DNA from: Pseudomonas sp. C2B4
GTDB taxonomy: Bacteria > Pseudomonadota > Gammaproteobacteria > Pseudomonadales > Pseudomonadaceae
Length of the DNA: 64,000 nt
Assembly (NCBI RefSeq): GCF_013359695.1
Contig: NZ_JABFMU010000015.1
Span: forward strand, 48,266 to 112,265
Reading direction: 5' to 3'
Of the stretch, positions 1 through 11,129 are shown one piece after another. Position 1 is the first letter of the stretch; every line of letters begins with the position of its first letter. The notes below the pieces were generated by a model, which saw only the letters and a list, made by a program, of their open reading frames with translations, was not told where the DNA came from and searched no databases. Position numbers and translations under genes: made by a program.

Positions 1-37
1 GCGTAGTAAGAGTGCGTATGTTCCTGGGTGTACTGGT

Positions 38-2637
<2,600 letters not shown>

Positions 2638-2799
2638 AAAGACCTCGTTATTGGTTTTGTTAACGCGGGAGAAGGCCGTTTTCATCTTCGGGAGACTTCC
2701 CCTGTGGCGCGTTGACGACTATCTTGGGCGAGCCTTGCGGTTCCATCTATCCACTTTAAGCAATACAAAGCGCACCAAAAGAGTGCGCGAGATCGTCCC

Positions 2800-3729
2800 A
2801 TGAACGTGTGTAACTCACTACAAGTCCAAGCCTTCAACACCGCCGATGTCGCCGAGCAAATCCGCGCCACGCCGGGTTGGGTCCAGCATTACCAGCAGAT
2901 GTCGCCGGGGCATTTCGCCGGTCTGGTGCGTTATCTGGATTTGCAGGGCGTGGAGATTTACGAGGAGTCGATGAACACGCGGGTCGAGCAGAATTTCAGT
3001 GCACCCCAGGGGTCGTTGGCGTTCTGTTTCGATCGCAGCGACAACGCGCTGTACGTGCTCAATGGCGAGAGCCGCAACATCTGGATCACCCCGGAGAACT
3101 ATCAGGAAATCGCCGTGGTGTTCGGTCCGGAGTTTGTCCAGCGTCACAAACTGGACGTCGCCCGGCTCGAAGGGCTGTTCCTCGCGCCGCTCAATTCGCA
3201 GCAGAACGCATTGTTCAGCCGCTGGCTCAGCGGGACGCTGACGCGGCTGTCGCAGACCTTCGATCCCCCGAGCCGGGAAGCCCTGACCGAGCAATTGCTG
3301 GACGATTGCCTGTTCATTCTCGACAACGCCTGCGTGTGCCTGGACCAGGGTGCGTTGCAGCGCCGGGCTGGCGAGCGGGCGATCATGAAGCGGGTAGGGG
3401 AATGGGCGGCGGACACGCCGGAAGAACACTTGAATCTGCTGGAACTGTCCCAGGTCGCCGGGGTTTCATTGCGTCAGTTGCAGCACGCTTTCAAAACCTA
3501 TACCGGCATGGCGCCGACCCAATGGCTACGCCTGCGCCGGCTCAACAGCGCCCGTCGCGAACTGCTCGGCAGCACGCCGACGCAGACCACCGTGGCCGAA
3601 GTGGCGATGCACTGGTCGTTCTGGCATTTGGGTCGGTTTTCCAGCAGTTATCGCGCGCTGTTCAAGGAATTGCCGAGCGACACCCTCAAGCGCGCGAGTG
3701 TCACTCCGCCCGGGCGCGGGCGGCGTTAG
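2800..3729 (+). CDS. AraC-family transcriptional regulator
   Basis: Cytoplasmic DNA-binding regulator of 309 residues. The C-terminal AraC domain occupies roughly residues 205-300, with the first helix-turn-helix around LLELSQVAGVSLRQLQHAF and the second around TVAEVAMHWSFWHLGRFSS. The N-terminal ~190 residues resemble the ligand-sensing half of EutR-like regulators rather than the AraC cupin. It is divergent from the polyamine synthetase and binding-protein genes (162 bp between starts), so those genes are natural candidate targets, but this is inference. Its stop overlaps by three bases the stop of the convergent XRE-cupin gene. The ATG at 2800 was kept since no better ribosome site is seen downstream. 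Effector unknown. Confidence 0.82.
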   Translation: MNVCNSLQVQAFNTADVAEQIRATPGWVQHYQQMSPGHFAGLVRYLDLQGVEIYEESMNTRVEQNFSAPQGSLAFCFDRSDNALYVLNGESRNIWITPENYQEIAVVFGPEFVQRHKLDVARLEGLFLAPLNSQQNALFSRWLSGTLTRLSQTFDPPSREALTEQLLDDCLFILDNACVCLDQGALQRRAGERAIMKRVGEWAADTPEEHLNLLELSQVAGVSLRQLQHAFKTYTGMAPTQWLRLRRLNSARRELLGSTPTQTTVAEVAMHWSFWHLGRFSSSYRALFKELPSDTLKRASVTPPGRGRR

Positions 3730-4328
3730 AAGGTGGGCGGGGTGATCACCCAGATCACCACCGCATCCACCTCGCCAGGGTTGCCGTAACGGTGCGGCTC
3801 CTGGCTGGAGAAGCTGAAGCTGTCGCCTTCGTTGAGCTGGAAATAACGCTCGCCCACCCACAACTCGAAACTGCCCGACAGCAGGTATCCGGCTTCTTCA
3901 CCTTCGTGGCTGTAGCTCTGCTGACTGTAAGTACCCGGCGGGAACCGCGAGTGGAGCATTTCCAGTTGGCGGTTGGGTGGCGGGGTCAGCAACTGGTCGA
4001 CGATGCCGTCCTCGTAATGCACGCTCAGGCGACTGTTCTTGCGCACCACCACACCGTCGTCTTCGGGGTTGGTGTTGGCTTCGCTGGCGAAGAACCACTG
4101 GATGGTCACCCCCAGGCTGCGGGCAATGTTGAACAGCGCCGGGATCGATGGATAGGCGAGGTTGCGTTCCAGCTGGCTGATGTAGCCGGCGGTGAGTTCG
4201 CTCTGTTGCGCCAGTTCCGCCAGGGTCATGCCCCGGCGTTTGCGCAGGCCGCGAATCCGCGTGCCGAGAAAGTGTTGTTCGGCGGCGCCGGTTGCGGGTT
4301 GTGTGGTGCTGTTGGTGCTCATGGTCAA
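3726..4328 (-). CDS. XRE-family regulator with C-terminal cupin domain
   Basis: 200-residue regulator of the PuuR/SutR-like class: an N-terminal Cro/C1 helix-turn-helix (about residues 23-80, including MTLAELAQQSELTAGYISQL) followed by a cupin sensor barrel (about residues 115-195, with HSRFPPG and EAGYLLSGSFELWVGE). Such proteins usually repress polyamine or amino acid catabolic genes and sense the substrate through the cupin, which fits the neighbouring polyamine genes; the actual target is not shown here. Two in-frame ATGs (4328 and 4322) are equally possible. A REP pair lies directly upstream, and the gene is transcribed toward the AraC gene with a three-base overlap at the stops. Its neighbour upstream is the flavin oxidoreductase gene on the same strand, which ends 174 bases away. 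Confidence 0.85.
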   Translation of the reverse strand: MTMSTNSTTQPATGAAEQHFLGTRIRGLRKRRGMTLAELAQQSELTAGYISQLERNLAYPSIPALFNIARSLGVTIQWFFASEANTNPEDDGVVVRKNSRLSVHYEDGIVDQLLTPPPNRQLEMLHSRFPPGTYSQQSYSHEGEEAGYLLSGSFELWVGERYFQLNEGDSFSFSSQEPHRYGNPGEVDAVVIWVITPPTF

Positions 4329-4369
4329 TTCCGAACCGGGGAGGGGCTTGAGCTAATGTGCACAATCCC

Positions 4370-4461
4370 TGTGGGAGCGAGCCTGCTCGCGAAAGCGGTC
4401 TGTCAGACGACATTGATATCGACTGGCATGACGCCTTCGCGAGCAGGCTCGCTCCCACAGT
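4370..4461. repeat. REP pair (BIME)
   Basis: Inverted pair of the GAGCGAGCCTGCTCGCGA palindromes between the flavin oxidoreductase stop and the XRE-cupin start. Confidence 0.9.
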
Positions 4462-4502
4462 TTTATGCGTTGTTCGTCAAAGGCCCCGGAGTATAAACAG
4501 GC

Positions 4503-6458
4503 TTAAAGCGCCCACGCGACTTTCAGCCCTTCATAAATCGCTTCTTCGGCAGTGCGCGGTGCCAGGCAGTCGCCGATACGTCGGAACTCCACCAACCCTT
4601 GCAACTCGGCGCCAAGGGTATCTACCGGCTGATGGCCCTGGCACAACACCAGCGTATCGATGTTTTCCATCAGCATCGCTTCGCCGCTGGCGGTGTGTTG
4701 CAGGTAGACGGTGTCGTCGTCGCAGCCATACAACCGCGCATAAGGGGTGATCGGCACACCCAGTTTGTGCAGCTCGCCGGCCAGGTGATCGCGCACGTAC
4801 AACGGCAGGTTTTCCCCGCAATGGGTACCGTTGACCGCCAGTTGCACCTGATGCCCGGCGCGGGTCAGGCGTTCGGCGATACCGGGGCCGATCCAGTCGC
4901 AGCGCCAGTCGACCACCACCACCGAGCGGCCGATCTTCACTTCATCACGCAGGACCTGCCAGGCATCCACCACCTGCAATTCACCCCCGCGCTCGAAGTG
5001 TGGCCAGTAGGGTTCGGCGCCGGTCGCGACGATCACCATGTCGGGTTTTTCCTGTTCCACCAAAGCTCGGTCGACCCGGGTGTTGCGCACCACGCGCACC
5101 CCGGCCAGTTCCATTTCCCGCTGCAGGTTGGTGCTGGCACCGCCGAATTCGCTGCGCCGAGGCAGCAATTGCGCCAGCAGCACCTGACCGCCGAGTTGCG
5201 AGCTGGCCTCGTACAGCGTCACCTCATGCCCGCGCTGGGCGGCGACGGCGGCGGCTTTCATCCCGGCGGGACCACCGCCGGCGATCATGATGCGTTTGCG
5301 GGTTTTTGCCGCCTGGCGCTGGCCGAAGATCAGCTCGCGTCCGGTTTCCGGGGCCTGGATGCAGGAAATCGGCAGCCCTTTATGGAAGTGGCCGATACAG
5401 GCCTGATTGCAGGCGATGCACGCACGCACGTCCTCGACGTGGCCGGTGTCGGTCTTGTTGGGCATTTGCGGGTCGCAGATCAGCGCCCGGGTCATGCCGC
5501 AGACATCGGCCTGGCCACGGGCGATCATCAGCTCGGCTTCCTGGGGCTGGTTGATGCGCCCGGTGACGAACAACGGAATGTCCAGGCTGGCCTTGAACGT
5601 CCCGCCTTCCTTGGCCAGGTACGCCGCTTCAATCGCCATCGGCGGCACGATGTGCACCGCGCCGCCGAGCGAGGCCGAGGTGCCGGCGACGATGTGCACG
5701 TAATCCAGTTGTCTCTGCAGCGATTGCACGGCGGCCAGGGATTCGTCTTCGGTCAGGCCTTCGGGGTCGCGCTCGTCGGCGGAAATCCGCAGGCCGACGA
5801 TGAAGTCTTGTTCGGTGCTGGCGCGTATTGCAGCGATGACTTCACGGAGGAAACGCAGGCGCTGTTCCAGTTCACCGTTGTAGCCATCGGTGCGGCGGTT
5901 GACCCGTGGATTGATGAATTGCGCCGGCAGGTAACCGTGGCTGGCCACCACTTCCACGCCATCGATCCCGGCCTGATGCAGGCGTCGGGCGGCGGCGGCA
6001 TAACCGGCGACAATCTCGTCGATCATCCCTTGATCCAGCGCCCGTGGCATCACCCGGAAACGCTCATTGGGCACCGCAGAGGCGGAGTAGGCCACCGCCA
6101 GCAGGCCATCGCTGGACTCCATAATCTCCCGCCCCGGATGGAACACCTGGGACAGCACCACAGTGCCGTGGGCATGGCAGGTGTCGGCGATTTTCCGGTA
6201 GCCGTCGATACAGGCGTCGTCGGTGGCCATCAGCACATGGGAGGTGTACCGCGCACTGTCATGCACGCCGGCCACTTGCAACACGATCAGCCCGGCACCG
6301 CCTTCGGCGCGCGCCCGGTGATAGGCGATCAACTGCTCGTTGACCAGGTTGTCGGTGGGCATGGAGGTGTCGTGACCGCTGGACATGATGCGGTTTTTCA
6401 GGCGCTTGCCACGGATCTGCAAGGGTTCGAACAGGTGCGCGAAGGCGGGGGTCGACAT
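4503..6458 (-). CDS. Old-yellow-enzyme/Fe-S/FAD oxidoreductase (2,4-dienoyl-CoA reductase / trimethylamine dehydrogenase family)
   Basis: 651-residue three-module flavoenzyme. Residues 1-340 form an FMN TIM barrel (LFEPLQIRGKRLKNRI start, and VEVVASHGYLPAQFI with the family His). A 4Fe-4S site follows with Cys347, Cys350, Cys354 and Cys366 in the CX2CX3CX11C spacing of the family. Residues from about 390 to the end carry dinucleotide-binding folds beginning at IMIAGGGPAG. This architecture is shared by FadH, trimethylamine dehydrogenase, DgcA-type demethylases and related enzymes, so the substrate is open. It diverges from an orphan polyamine-like binding protein and a class II aldolase gene, and an inverted repeat in the shared intergenic region suggests joint control. 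A demethylase or reductase for an imported small cation or aromatic is plausible but unproven. Confidence 0.82.
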   Translation of the reverse strand: MSTPAFAHLFEPLQIRGKRLKNRIMSSGHDTSMPTDNLVNEQLIAYHRARAEGGAGLIVLQVAGVHDSARYTSHVLMATDDACIDGYRKIADTCHAHGTVVLSQVFHPGREIMESSDGLLAVAYSASAVPNERFRVMPRALDQGMIDEIVAGYAAAARRLHQAGIDGVEVVASHGYLPAQFINPRVNRRTDGYNGELEQRLRFLREVIAAIRASTEQDFIVGLRISADERDPEGLTEDESLAAVQSLQRQLDYVHIVAGTSASLGGAVHIVPPMAIEAAYLAKEGGTFKASLDIPLFVTGRINQPQEAELMIARGQADVCGMTRALICDPQMPNKTDTGHVEDVRACIACNQACIGHFHKGLPISCIQAPETGRELIFGQRQAAKTRKRIMIAGGGPAGMKAAAVAAQRGHEVTLYEASSQLGGQVLLAQLLPRRSEFGGASTNLQREMELAGVRVVRNTRVDRALVEQEKPDMVIVATGAEPYWPHFERGGELQVVDAWQVLRDEVKIGRSVVVVDWRCDWIGPGIAERLTRAGHQVQLAVNGTHCGENLPLYVRDHLAGELHKLGVPITPYARLYGCDDDTVYLQHTASGEAMLMENIDTLVLCQGHQPVDTLGAELQGLVEFRRIGDCLAPRTAEEAIYEGLKVAWAL

Positions 6459-6485
6459 GTACGGCTACTCCAGCGGGCTGGCCTT

Positions 6486-6585
6486 TGTGGGAGCGAGCCT
6501 GCTCGCGATGGAAGTCCGGGCACCGCGGGGAATCAGGCGGCCCGAGTTTTCGTTAACGTCCATCGCGAGCAGGCTCGCTCCTACA
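6486..6585. repeat. REP pair (BIME)
   Basis: Inverted pair of GAGCGAGCCTGCTCGCGATG-type palindromes separated by about 50 bases, just 5' of the flavin oxidoreductase start. Confidence 0.88.
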
Positions 6586-6634
6586 GAGGTATCAGGTTTT
6601 CGGTTGTTATTATTGTTCTATAGAAATTTACCGC

Positions 6635-6663
6635 CAGTAAAAAATCAACTTGTTTTTTTACTG
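6635..6663. promoter_or_regulatory. Inverted repeat, candidate operator
   Basis: CAGTAAAAAA at 6635-6644 is mirrored exactly by TTTTTTACTG at 6654-6663 with a 9-base spacer. It lies between the divergent oxidoreductase and binding-protein genes, where a repressor or activator would be expected; the BetI-like TetR regulator downstream is one candidate. It could also form a transcript hairpin. Confidence 0.5.
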
Positions 6664-6771
6664 TGGCTTGCAGTAGTTTCGTTTCTAGCCCGCTCCTGGG
6701 GCGAACCTCACCAACAATAAAAAAGGGCCAAACGGACACAAATCCGGCGGCACCTGCACGAGGAACCATTG

Positions 6772-7821
6772 ATGAAATCGAACATGCTCAAGCACGGTTT
6801 TTATCCCTTGGTGTTGTCCATGGCCCTGGGCCTTGGCAACGCTCAGGCAGGATCGGACATGGTGGTGGTCGGATACGGCGGGGCCGGGCAGAAAGCCCTC
6901 GACGCGGCGTTCTTTCAGCCTTTCGCCACGCTGGATCAAAGCAAGGTCATGCAAGCCGAATACAACGGTGAGATGGCGAAGATCAAAGTGATGGTCGACA
7001 CCGGCAACGTCGATTGGGATGTGGTGCAGATCGAAGGCCCGGACCTGATGCGCGGTTGCGAAGAGGGCATGTACGAGCGTCTTGACTGGACGCGACTGGG
7101 GCGTGCCGAGCAGTTGATCCCCGAAGCGGCACAGGAATGTGGATCGGCGGCAATGGTCTGGAGCGTGGCGATTGCCTACGACACCGACAAACTGGCGCAA
7201 GCCCCGACCTCGTGGGCCGATTTCTGGGACGTGAAGAAAACCCCCGGCAAACGCGGGCTGCGCAAGCGTGCGGTGTACAACCTGGAATTCGCCTTGCTTG
7301 CCGACGGGGTGAAAACCGAAGACGTCTACAAGGTACTCGCCACCCCGCAAGGCGTGGACCGAGCGTTCGCCAAACTGACCGAACTCAAGCCCTGGATCCA
7401 GTGGTGGGAGGCCGGCGCGCAACCCCCTCAATGGCTGATGTCCGGCGATGTGGTGATGACTTCGACCTACAGCGGACGCATTGCCGACGCCGCGCAAAAA
7501 GGCAGCCACCTTGGCCTGGTCTGGCCCGGCAGCCTGTACGGCATGGATTACTGGGCGATCATCAAGGGCTCCAAACATGTTGATCAGGCCAAGCGCTTCA
7601 TCGCCTTTACCAATCAGCCGGATGCCCAGGTCAACTATGTGAACCTGATCCCTTACGGGCCGACCAACACCCTGGCTGCCGCGCAACTGGACGACAAATT
7701 GGCCAAGTGGGTGCCGACCGCCCCGCAGAACCTCAAGGGTGCGCTGTCGATGAACGTCGGCTTCTGGGTCGATCATGGCGAGGAGCTTGAGGAACGCTTC
7801 AACGCCTGGGCCAGCAGGTAA
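6772..7821 (+). CDS. ABC transporter substrate-binding protein, spermidine/putrescine type
   Basis: 349-residue periplasmic binding protein with a Sec signal peptide ending at AQAGS (cut near residue 25). The mature protein starts DMVVVGYGGAGQKALDAAF and contains the PotD-like features WDVVQIEGPDL, VAIAYDTDKLA, PTSWADFWDV and YWAIIKGSKH, so it belongs to the type that binds polyamines or quaternary amines. Start is the ATG at 6772 after GAGGAACC. No membrane or ATPase subunits are encoded nearby, so it must borrow a translocator. It is the first gene of a likely operon with the class II aldolase (73 bases downstream, with a hairpin in the gap) and is divergent from the flavin oxidoreductase. 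Ligand unknown. Confidence 0.85.
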   Translation: MKSNMLKHGFYPLVLSMALGLGNAQAGSDMVVVGYGGAGQKALDAAFFQPFATLDQSKVMQAEYNGEMAKIKVMVDTGNVDWDVVQIEGPDLMRGCEEGMYERLDWTRLGRAEQLIPEAAQECGSAAMVWSVAIAYDTDKLAQAPTSWADFWDVKKTPGKRGLRKRAVYNLEFALLADGVKTEDVYKVLATPQGVDRAFAKLTELKPWIQWWEAGAQPPQWLMSGDVVMTSTYSGRIADAAQKGSHLGLVWPGSLYGMDYWAIIKGSKHVDQAKRFIAFTNQPDAQVNYVNLIPYGPTNTLAAAQLDDKLAKWVPTAPQNLKGALSMNVGFWVDHGEELEERFNAWASR

Positions 7822-7828
7822 ACGACGG

Positions 7829-7856
7829 CGGCTGGACGTCGGTGCACGTCCAGCCG
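7829..7856 (+). terminator. Intercistronic hairpin
   Basis: CGGCTGGACGT pairs perfectly with ACGTCCAGCCG across a six-base loop. There is no T run after it, so it is more likely a stabilising or partially terminating hairpin between the binding-protein and aldolase genes than a full intrinsic terminator. Confidence 0.45.
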
Positions 7857-7894
7857 TAATGTCTGCCAGCCGATCTGCCTGGAGAACCACAACA

Positions 7895-8677
7895 ATGAAT
7901 GACCTGACTGCCGCGCCTGTGCGCAGCACCCTTGAACAGCGCCTGCGCGAAGAACTGGCCGCCTGTTATCGCCTGATTGCGCATTTCCGCATGACCGACC
8001 TGATCTTTACCCACATTTCGGTGCGCCTGCCGGGGCCGGAGCATCATTTCCTGATCAACCCTTATGGGCTGATGTTCGATGAAATCACTGCGTCGAATCT
8101 GGTGAAGATTGATCTGGAGGGCCGGGCGGTCGAACCGTCGCCGTATCCGGTCAATCCTGCCGGATTCGTGATTCACAGCGCGATTCACGGCGCCCGCGAG
8201 GACGCGCAATGCGTGCTCCACACCCACACCAAATCCGGCTGCGCGGTCGCCGCGTTGAAGTGCGGGTTGCTGCCGGTGAACCAGATTTCCATGGAGTTCT
8301 ACGGCAAGGTCGCTTACCACGACTACGAAGGCGTGGCGCTGGACATGAGCGAGCAGCAGCGGCTGGTGGCGGACATGGGCGACAAGCCAGTGCTGATGTT
8401 GCGCAACCATGGTTTGCTGACCGTGGGTGAAACCGTCAGCCAGGCGTTCCTGCGCATGTATTACCTGGAAAAGGCCTGTGAAATTCAGTTGGCCGCGCAA
8501 GCTGCCGGCGAACTGGTGCTGCCATCGGCTGAGGTGTGCGAACACACCGAGCGCCAGTTCAATGACCCGGGGCGGCCGCTGGAGGAGGGTGAACTGACTG
8601 ACCCGGATGCCATGCAACTGGCCTGGGCGGCGTTGTTGAGATTGCTGGATCGGGTGGCGCCGGGGTATCGGGATTGA
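7895..8677 (+). CDS. Class II aldolase/adducin-family protein
   Basis: 260-residue cytoplasmic protein of the zinc-dependent L-fuculose-phosphate aldolase/adducin fold. Visible features are the phosphate/substrate loop FTHISVRLPG, the zinc ligands His109 and His111 in HTHT, and His172 in LRNHGLLTVG. Family members act as aldolases, decarboxylases or dehydratases on small hydroxy acids or sugar phosphates; this subgroup (with NPYGLMFDEITASNL) is common in Pseudomonas but lacks a firm reaction. Start at 7895 follows GGAGAACC. It lies between the binding protein and the TetR regulator, so it probably acts on a product of the compound imported by that system. Substrate not inferable. Confidence 0.82.
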   Translation: MNDLTAAPVRSTLEQRLREELAACYRLIAHFRMTDLIFTHISVRLPGPEHHFLINPYGLMFDEITASNLVKIDLEGRAVEPSPYPVNPAGFVIHSAIHGAREDAQCVLHTHTKSGCAVAALKCGLLPVNQISMEFYGKVAYHDYEGVALDMSEQQRLVADMGDKPVLMLRNHGLLTVGETVSQAFLRMYYLEKACEIQLAAQAAGELVLPSAEVCEHTERQFNDPGRPLEEGELTDPDAMQLAWAALLRLLDRVAPGYRD

Positions 8678-8707
8678 CTCAGACCCTGTGGTGAGGCGGC
8701 TGGCCTC

Positions 8708-8803
8708 TTCGCGAGCAGGCTCGCTCCCACAAGGGGGTCAGGTGTCGAGCGCCAATATGTGCGGCAACCCGGATCAACTGTGGGAGCGAGCCTGCTCGCG
8801 AAA
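8708..8803. repeat. REP pair (BIME)
   Basis: Inverted REP pair between the aldolase stop and the TetR-family gene. Confidence 0.9.
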
Positions 8804-8829
8804 GCGGTCTTTCAGGCGTGCATACTCTT

Positions 8830-8847
8830 GCTGTACAGTCGTTCAGC
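8830..8847. promoter_or_regulatory. Candidate TetR-type operator
   Basis: GCTGTACAGTCGTTCAGC is a near-perfect palindrome (one mismatch) with half sites CTGWAC and GTTCAG and a four-base centre. It lies 50 bases upstream of the BetI-like regulator gene, consistent with autoregulation. It shares its design with sites at 15419, 48422 and 54443. Confidence 0.5.
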
Positions 8848-8896
8848 TCGCCAAAAAAACGCGAGCCCCAACGATTGAATCCAGGAGCATGTCGCC

Positions 8897-9544
8897 ATGA
8901 ATCAGGAAGCCCGTTTTTCCCGCATGGAACCGGAGTTGCGCAAGGCCAATCTGATCGAGGCGACGCTGGTGTGCCTCAAACGCCATGGCTTCCAGGGTGC
9001 TTCGATCCGCAAGATTTCCGCCGAGGCCGGTGTGTCGGTGGGGCTGATCAGCCATCACTATTCCGGCAAGGACGAACTGGTGGCCGAGGCCTATATGGCG
9101 ATCACCAGCCGGGTCATGACCCTGCTGCGCGATGCCATGGAGCAGGCGGCACCCAATGCCCGCGAGCGGTTGTCGGCGTTTTTCCGTGGTTCGTTCTCCG
9201 CCGAATTGCTCGACCCGCAGCTGATCGACGCCTGGCTGGCATTCTGGGGCGCGGTGAAAACCGCCGAGGCGATCAATCAGGCTCACGATCATTCCTATGG
9301 CGAGTACCGCGCCATCCTGGGCAAGGCGCTGACCGAGTTGGCGCAGGAAGAAGGCTGGGAAAACTTCGACGCCGATCTCGCGGCGATCAGCCTCAGCGCC
9401 TTGCTCGATGGCCTGTGGCTGGAATTGGGCCTGAACCCCGGCACTTTCACCCCGGAGCAGGGCATCCAGATTTGCGAGGCCTGGGTCGACGGATTGCAAG
9501 CGGGCGGGCGCCAAAGGTTTTGCGTGCAGACGAGCAGCTGTTGA
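8897..9544 (+). CDS. TetR-family regulator, BetI-like
   Basis: 215-residue repressor-type protein. The N-terminal helix-turn-helix is at about residues 17-63 (ASIRKISAEAGVSVGLISHHY), followed by a helical ligand domain; the GLISHHYSGKDELVAEAY segment is characteristic of BetI and close relatives, which sense choline or other small amines. Start ATG at 8897 follows CAGGAGC. It lies downstream of the binding-protein/aldolase pair and just upstream of the two-component system, so it could serve either side; the palindrome at 8830 suggests autoregulation. It resembles the second TetR regulator at 53770-54402. Ligand unknown. Confidence 0.85.
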   Translation: MNQEARFSRMEPELRKANLIEATLVCLKRHGFQGASIRKISAEAGVSVGLISHHYSGKDELVAEAYMAITSRVMTLLRDAMEQAAPNARERLSAFFRGSFSAELLDPQLIDAWLAFWGAVKTAEAINQAHDHSYGEYRAILGKALTELAQEEGWENFDADLAAISLSALLDGLWLELGLNPGTFTPEQGIQICEAWVDGLQAGGRQRFCVQTSSC

Positions 9545-9636
9545 TCGCCTGTTCAGCAGTGGCTACTCTCTGGCGCAGATGCAACAAAACACTCTAATAA
9601 GAAATACGCCTTCGGGCCTGTGCAGGACTCCTTGTA

Positions 9637-10353
9637 ATGACGCCTCGGGTACTGATCGTCGATGACGATCCGCTGATTCGCGAACTGCTGCATGCCTATC
9701 TTTCCCAGGAAGGCTACGACGTTCATTGCGCCGCCACGGCGGAACTGGCCGAAACCTTCCTGGCCAGCCAGTCCGTGGACCTGGTCATGCTCGATATCCG
9801 GCTGCCGGGCAAGGACGGCCTGACCCTGACCCGCGAACTGCGGGTGCGCTCGGAAGTGGGGATCATCCTGATCACCGGGCGCAACGATGAAATCGACCGC
9901 ATCGTCGGCCTTGAATGCGGCGCCGATGACTACGTGATCAAACCCCTCAATCCACGGGAGCTGGTGTCCCGGGCGAAAAACCTGATTCGTCGGGTTCGCC
10001 ATGCACAATCCCCGCAACCCGTGGCGCCTGTCTCCAAACCGGTCAAACAGTTCGCCGATTGGGCGCTGGATACCGACCGCCGTCGACTGATCGATCCGTC
10101 CGGCAGTGAAACGCTGTTGACCCATGGGGAATACCAGTTGCTCAGCGTGTTCCTGCGCAACAGCGGCCACACCCTCAGCCGCGATCAGTTGATGGACCAG
10201 ATCCGCAATCGCGAATGGGTGCCCAACGATCGCTCCATCGATGTGCTGGTGGGTCGTTTGCGTCGCAAGTTGCACGACGATCCCGCCGAACCGCAGCTGA
10301 TCATCACCATCCACGGCGCCGGTTACCTCTTTACCGCCAGCCTGGCGGCGTGA
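9637..10353 (+). CDS. aruR: OmpR/TorR-family response regulator (AruR-like)
   Basis: 238-residue response regulator: receiver domain at residues 1-118 with acidic pocket Asp9-Asp11, phospho-acceptor Asp53 in LDIRLPG, Thr80 and Lys102 in YVIKP, then a winged-helix DNA-binding domain (about 135-235; LLTHGEYQLLSVFL, RSIDVLVGRLRRKL). It is the first of three tightly linked genes: the next begins with GTG in a GTGA overlap at its stop. The downstream genes match, in order and type, those that follow aruRS in P. aeruginosa (permease, enoyl-CoA hydratase, acyl-CoA dehydrogenase, acyl-CoA synthetase, aruI, aruH), so it probably activates the arginine transaminase genes. The symbol is inferred from that synteny. 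Confidence 0.82.
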   Translation: MTPRVLIVDDDPLIRELLHAYLSQEGYDVHCAATAELAETFLASQSVDLVMLDIRLPGKDGLTLTRELRVRSEVGIILITGRNDEIDRIVGLECGADDYVIKPLNPRELVSRAKNLIRRVRHAQSPQPVAPVSKPVKQFADWALDTDRRRLIDPSGSETLLTHGEYQLLSVFLRNSGHTLSRDQLMDQIRNREWVPNDRSIDVLVGRLRRKLHDDPAEPQLIITIHGAGYLFTASLAA

Positions 10354-11129
10354 GCCGCGTGGGGCGACTACTCTGGCTGCTGGTGCTGCTGTCGGGCATC
10401 ACGCAGGCGGCGGACAAGGTGCGCTATTGCGATTACCCGGTGTACCCGCCGATTTCCTGGAGCGACGGTAAACAGGTCCGGGGGCTGGCGCCGAGCGTGG
10501 TGAAAAAGCTGTTCGGCGAACTGGGCTACGAGGTCGAAGTCGTGGTGCTGGGCAACTGGAAACGTTGCTTGCTCGACGCCGCCGAAGGTCGGGTCGACGT
10601 GGTGTTGGCCTACAGCACTGCGCAACGGGAACAGAGCATGCTGTTCTCCACCGTGCCGGTGCTGCGTGAAGAGGTGGCCTTGTTCATCAATCGACAGCGC
10701 CCGGTGACATTCGAACGGCTGCAGGATCTGGCCAACTACCGGGGCGGACTGCTTTTCGGTGAAAGCTACGGCGTGGAGTTCGATCGCATGGTCGCGCAAA
10801 ACAACAACATCGAATGGGTCTCTGACAGCCGCCAGAACTTCGGCAAGCTGATTCGCGGACGTATCGACTTCATCACCCAGGAACGTCGCACCGGGCAGTT
10901 GTACGTGGAAAACCTGCCCGGCGCGCAAGACATCGTCGCCTTGCCCAATGCCCTGAGCGTCGACTATCTGCGGGTTGCCGTTTCGCGCCTTTCGCCGCTG
11001 GCCACGCGCATGCCGGACATCAATGCGCAACTGCAACGCATGGTGGAGGCCGGCGACATCGAGCGCCTGCTCAATGAAAGCGAAGTCACCTACCGCGACA
11101 TGATCAACCTGCCGGAGAACGCGCCATGA
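10350..11129 (+). CDS. Periplasmic SBP3-type solute-binding protein of the two-component locus
   Basis: 259-residue protein with a Sec signal peptide ([15 protein letters not shown]) and a type 3 solute-binding fold: [11 protein letters not shown] at the mature N terminus, [18 protein letters not shown], and [10 protein letters not shown]. It starts at a GTG overlapping the response-regulator stop as GTGA (10350); a second GTG at 10359 is possible. Its own stop overlaps the kinase start as ATGA. Encoded between response regulator and kinase, it is likely a periplasmic sensory partner that presents arginine or a related solute to the kinase, in the manner of TorT with TorS; it has no transporter partners nearby. 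That role is inference. Confidence 0.8.
   Translation: MSRVGRLLWLLVLLSGITQAADKVRYCDYPVYPPISWSDGKQVRGLAPSVVKKLFGELGYEVEVVVLGNWKRCLLDAAEGRVDVVLAYSTAQREQSMLFSTVPVLREEVALFINRQRPVTFERLQDLANYRGGLLFGESYGVEFDRMVAQNNNIEWVSDSRQNFGKLIRGRIDFITQERRTGQLYVENLPGAQDIVALPNALSVDYLRVAVSRLSPLATRMPDINAQLQRMVEAGDIERLLNESEVTYRDMINLPENAP

Larger units (their letters stand above)
6459..6771. promoter_or_regulatory. Divergent intergenic region with REP pair and AT-rich control segment
   Basis: A 313-bp gene-free stretch between divergent genes. Its left half is a REP pair (6486-6585). The right half is AT-rich and holds a perfect 10-bp inverted repeat (6635-6644 and 6654-6663), then a GAGGAACC ribosome site before the ATG at 6772. 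I cannot assign -35/-10 boxes with confidence. Confidence 0.55.

Noticed and set aside
2877..4496. 539-codon plus-strand frame spanning the AraC and XRE-cupin genes
   Set aside because: Crosses two real genes and a REP in a different frame; no domain visible.
4599..6623. 674-codon plus-strand open frame opposite the flavin oxidoreductase
   Set aside because: It is antisense to a gene with clear FMN, Fe-S and FAD motifs; its translation is His/Gly/Val-rich with no recognisable domain, the usual shadow of a GC-rich gene.
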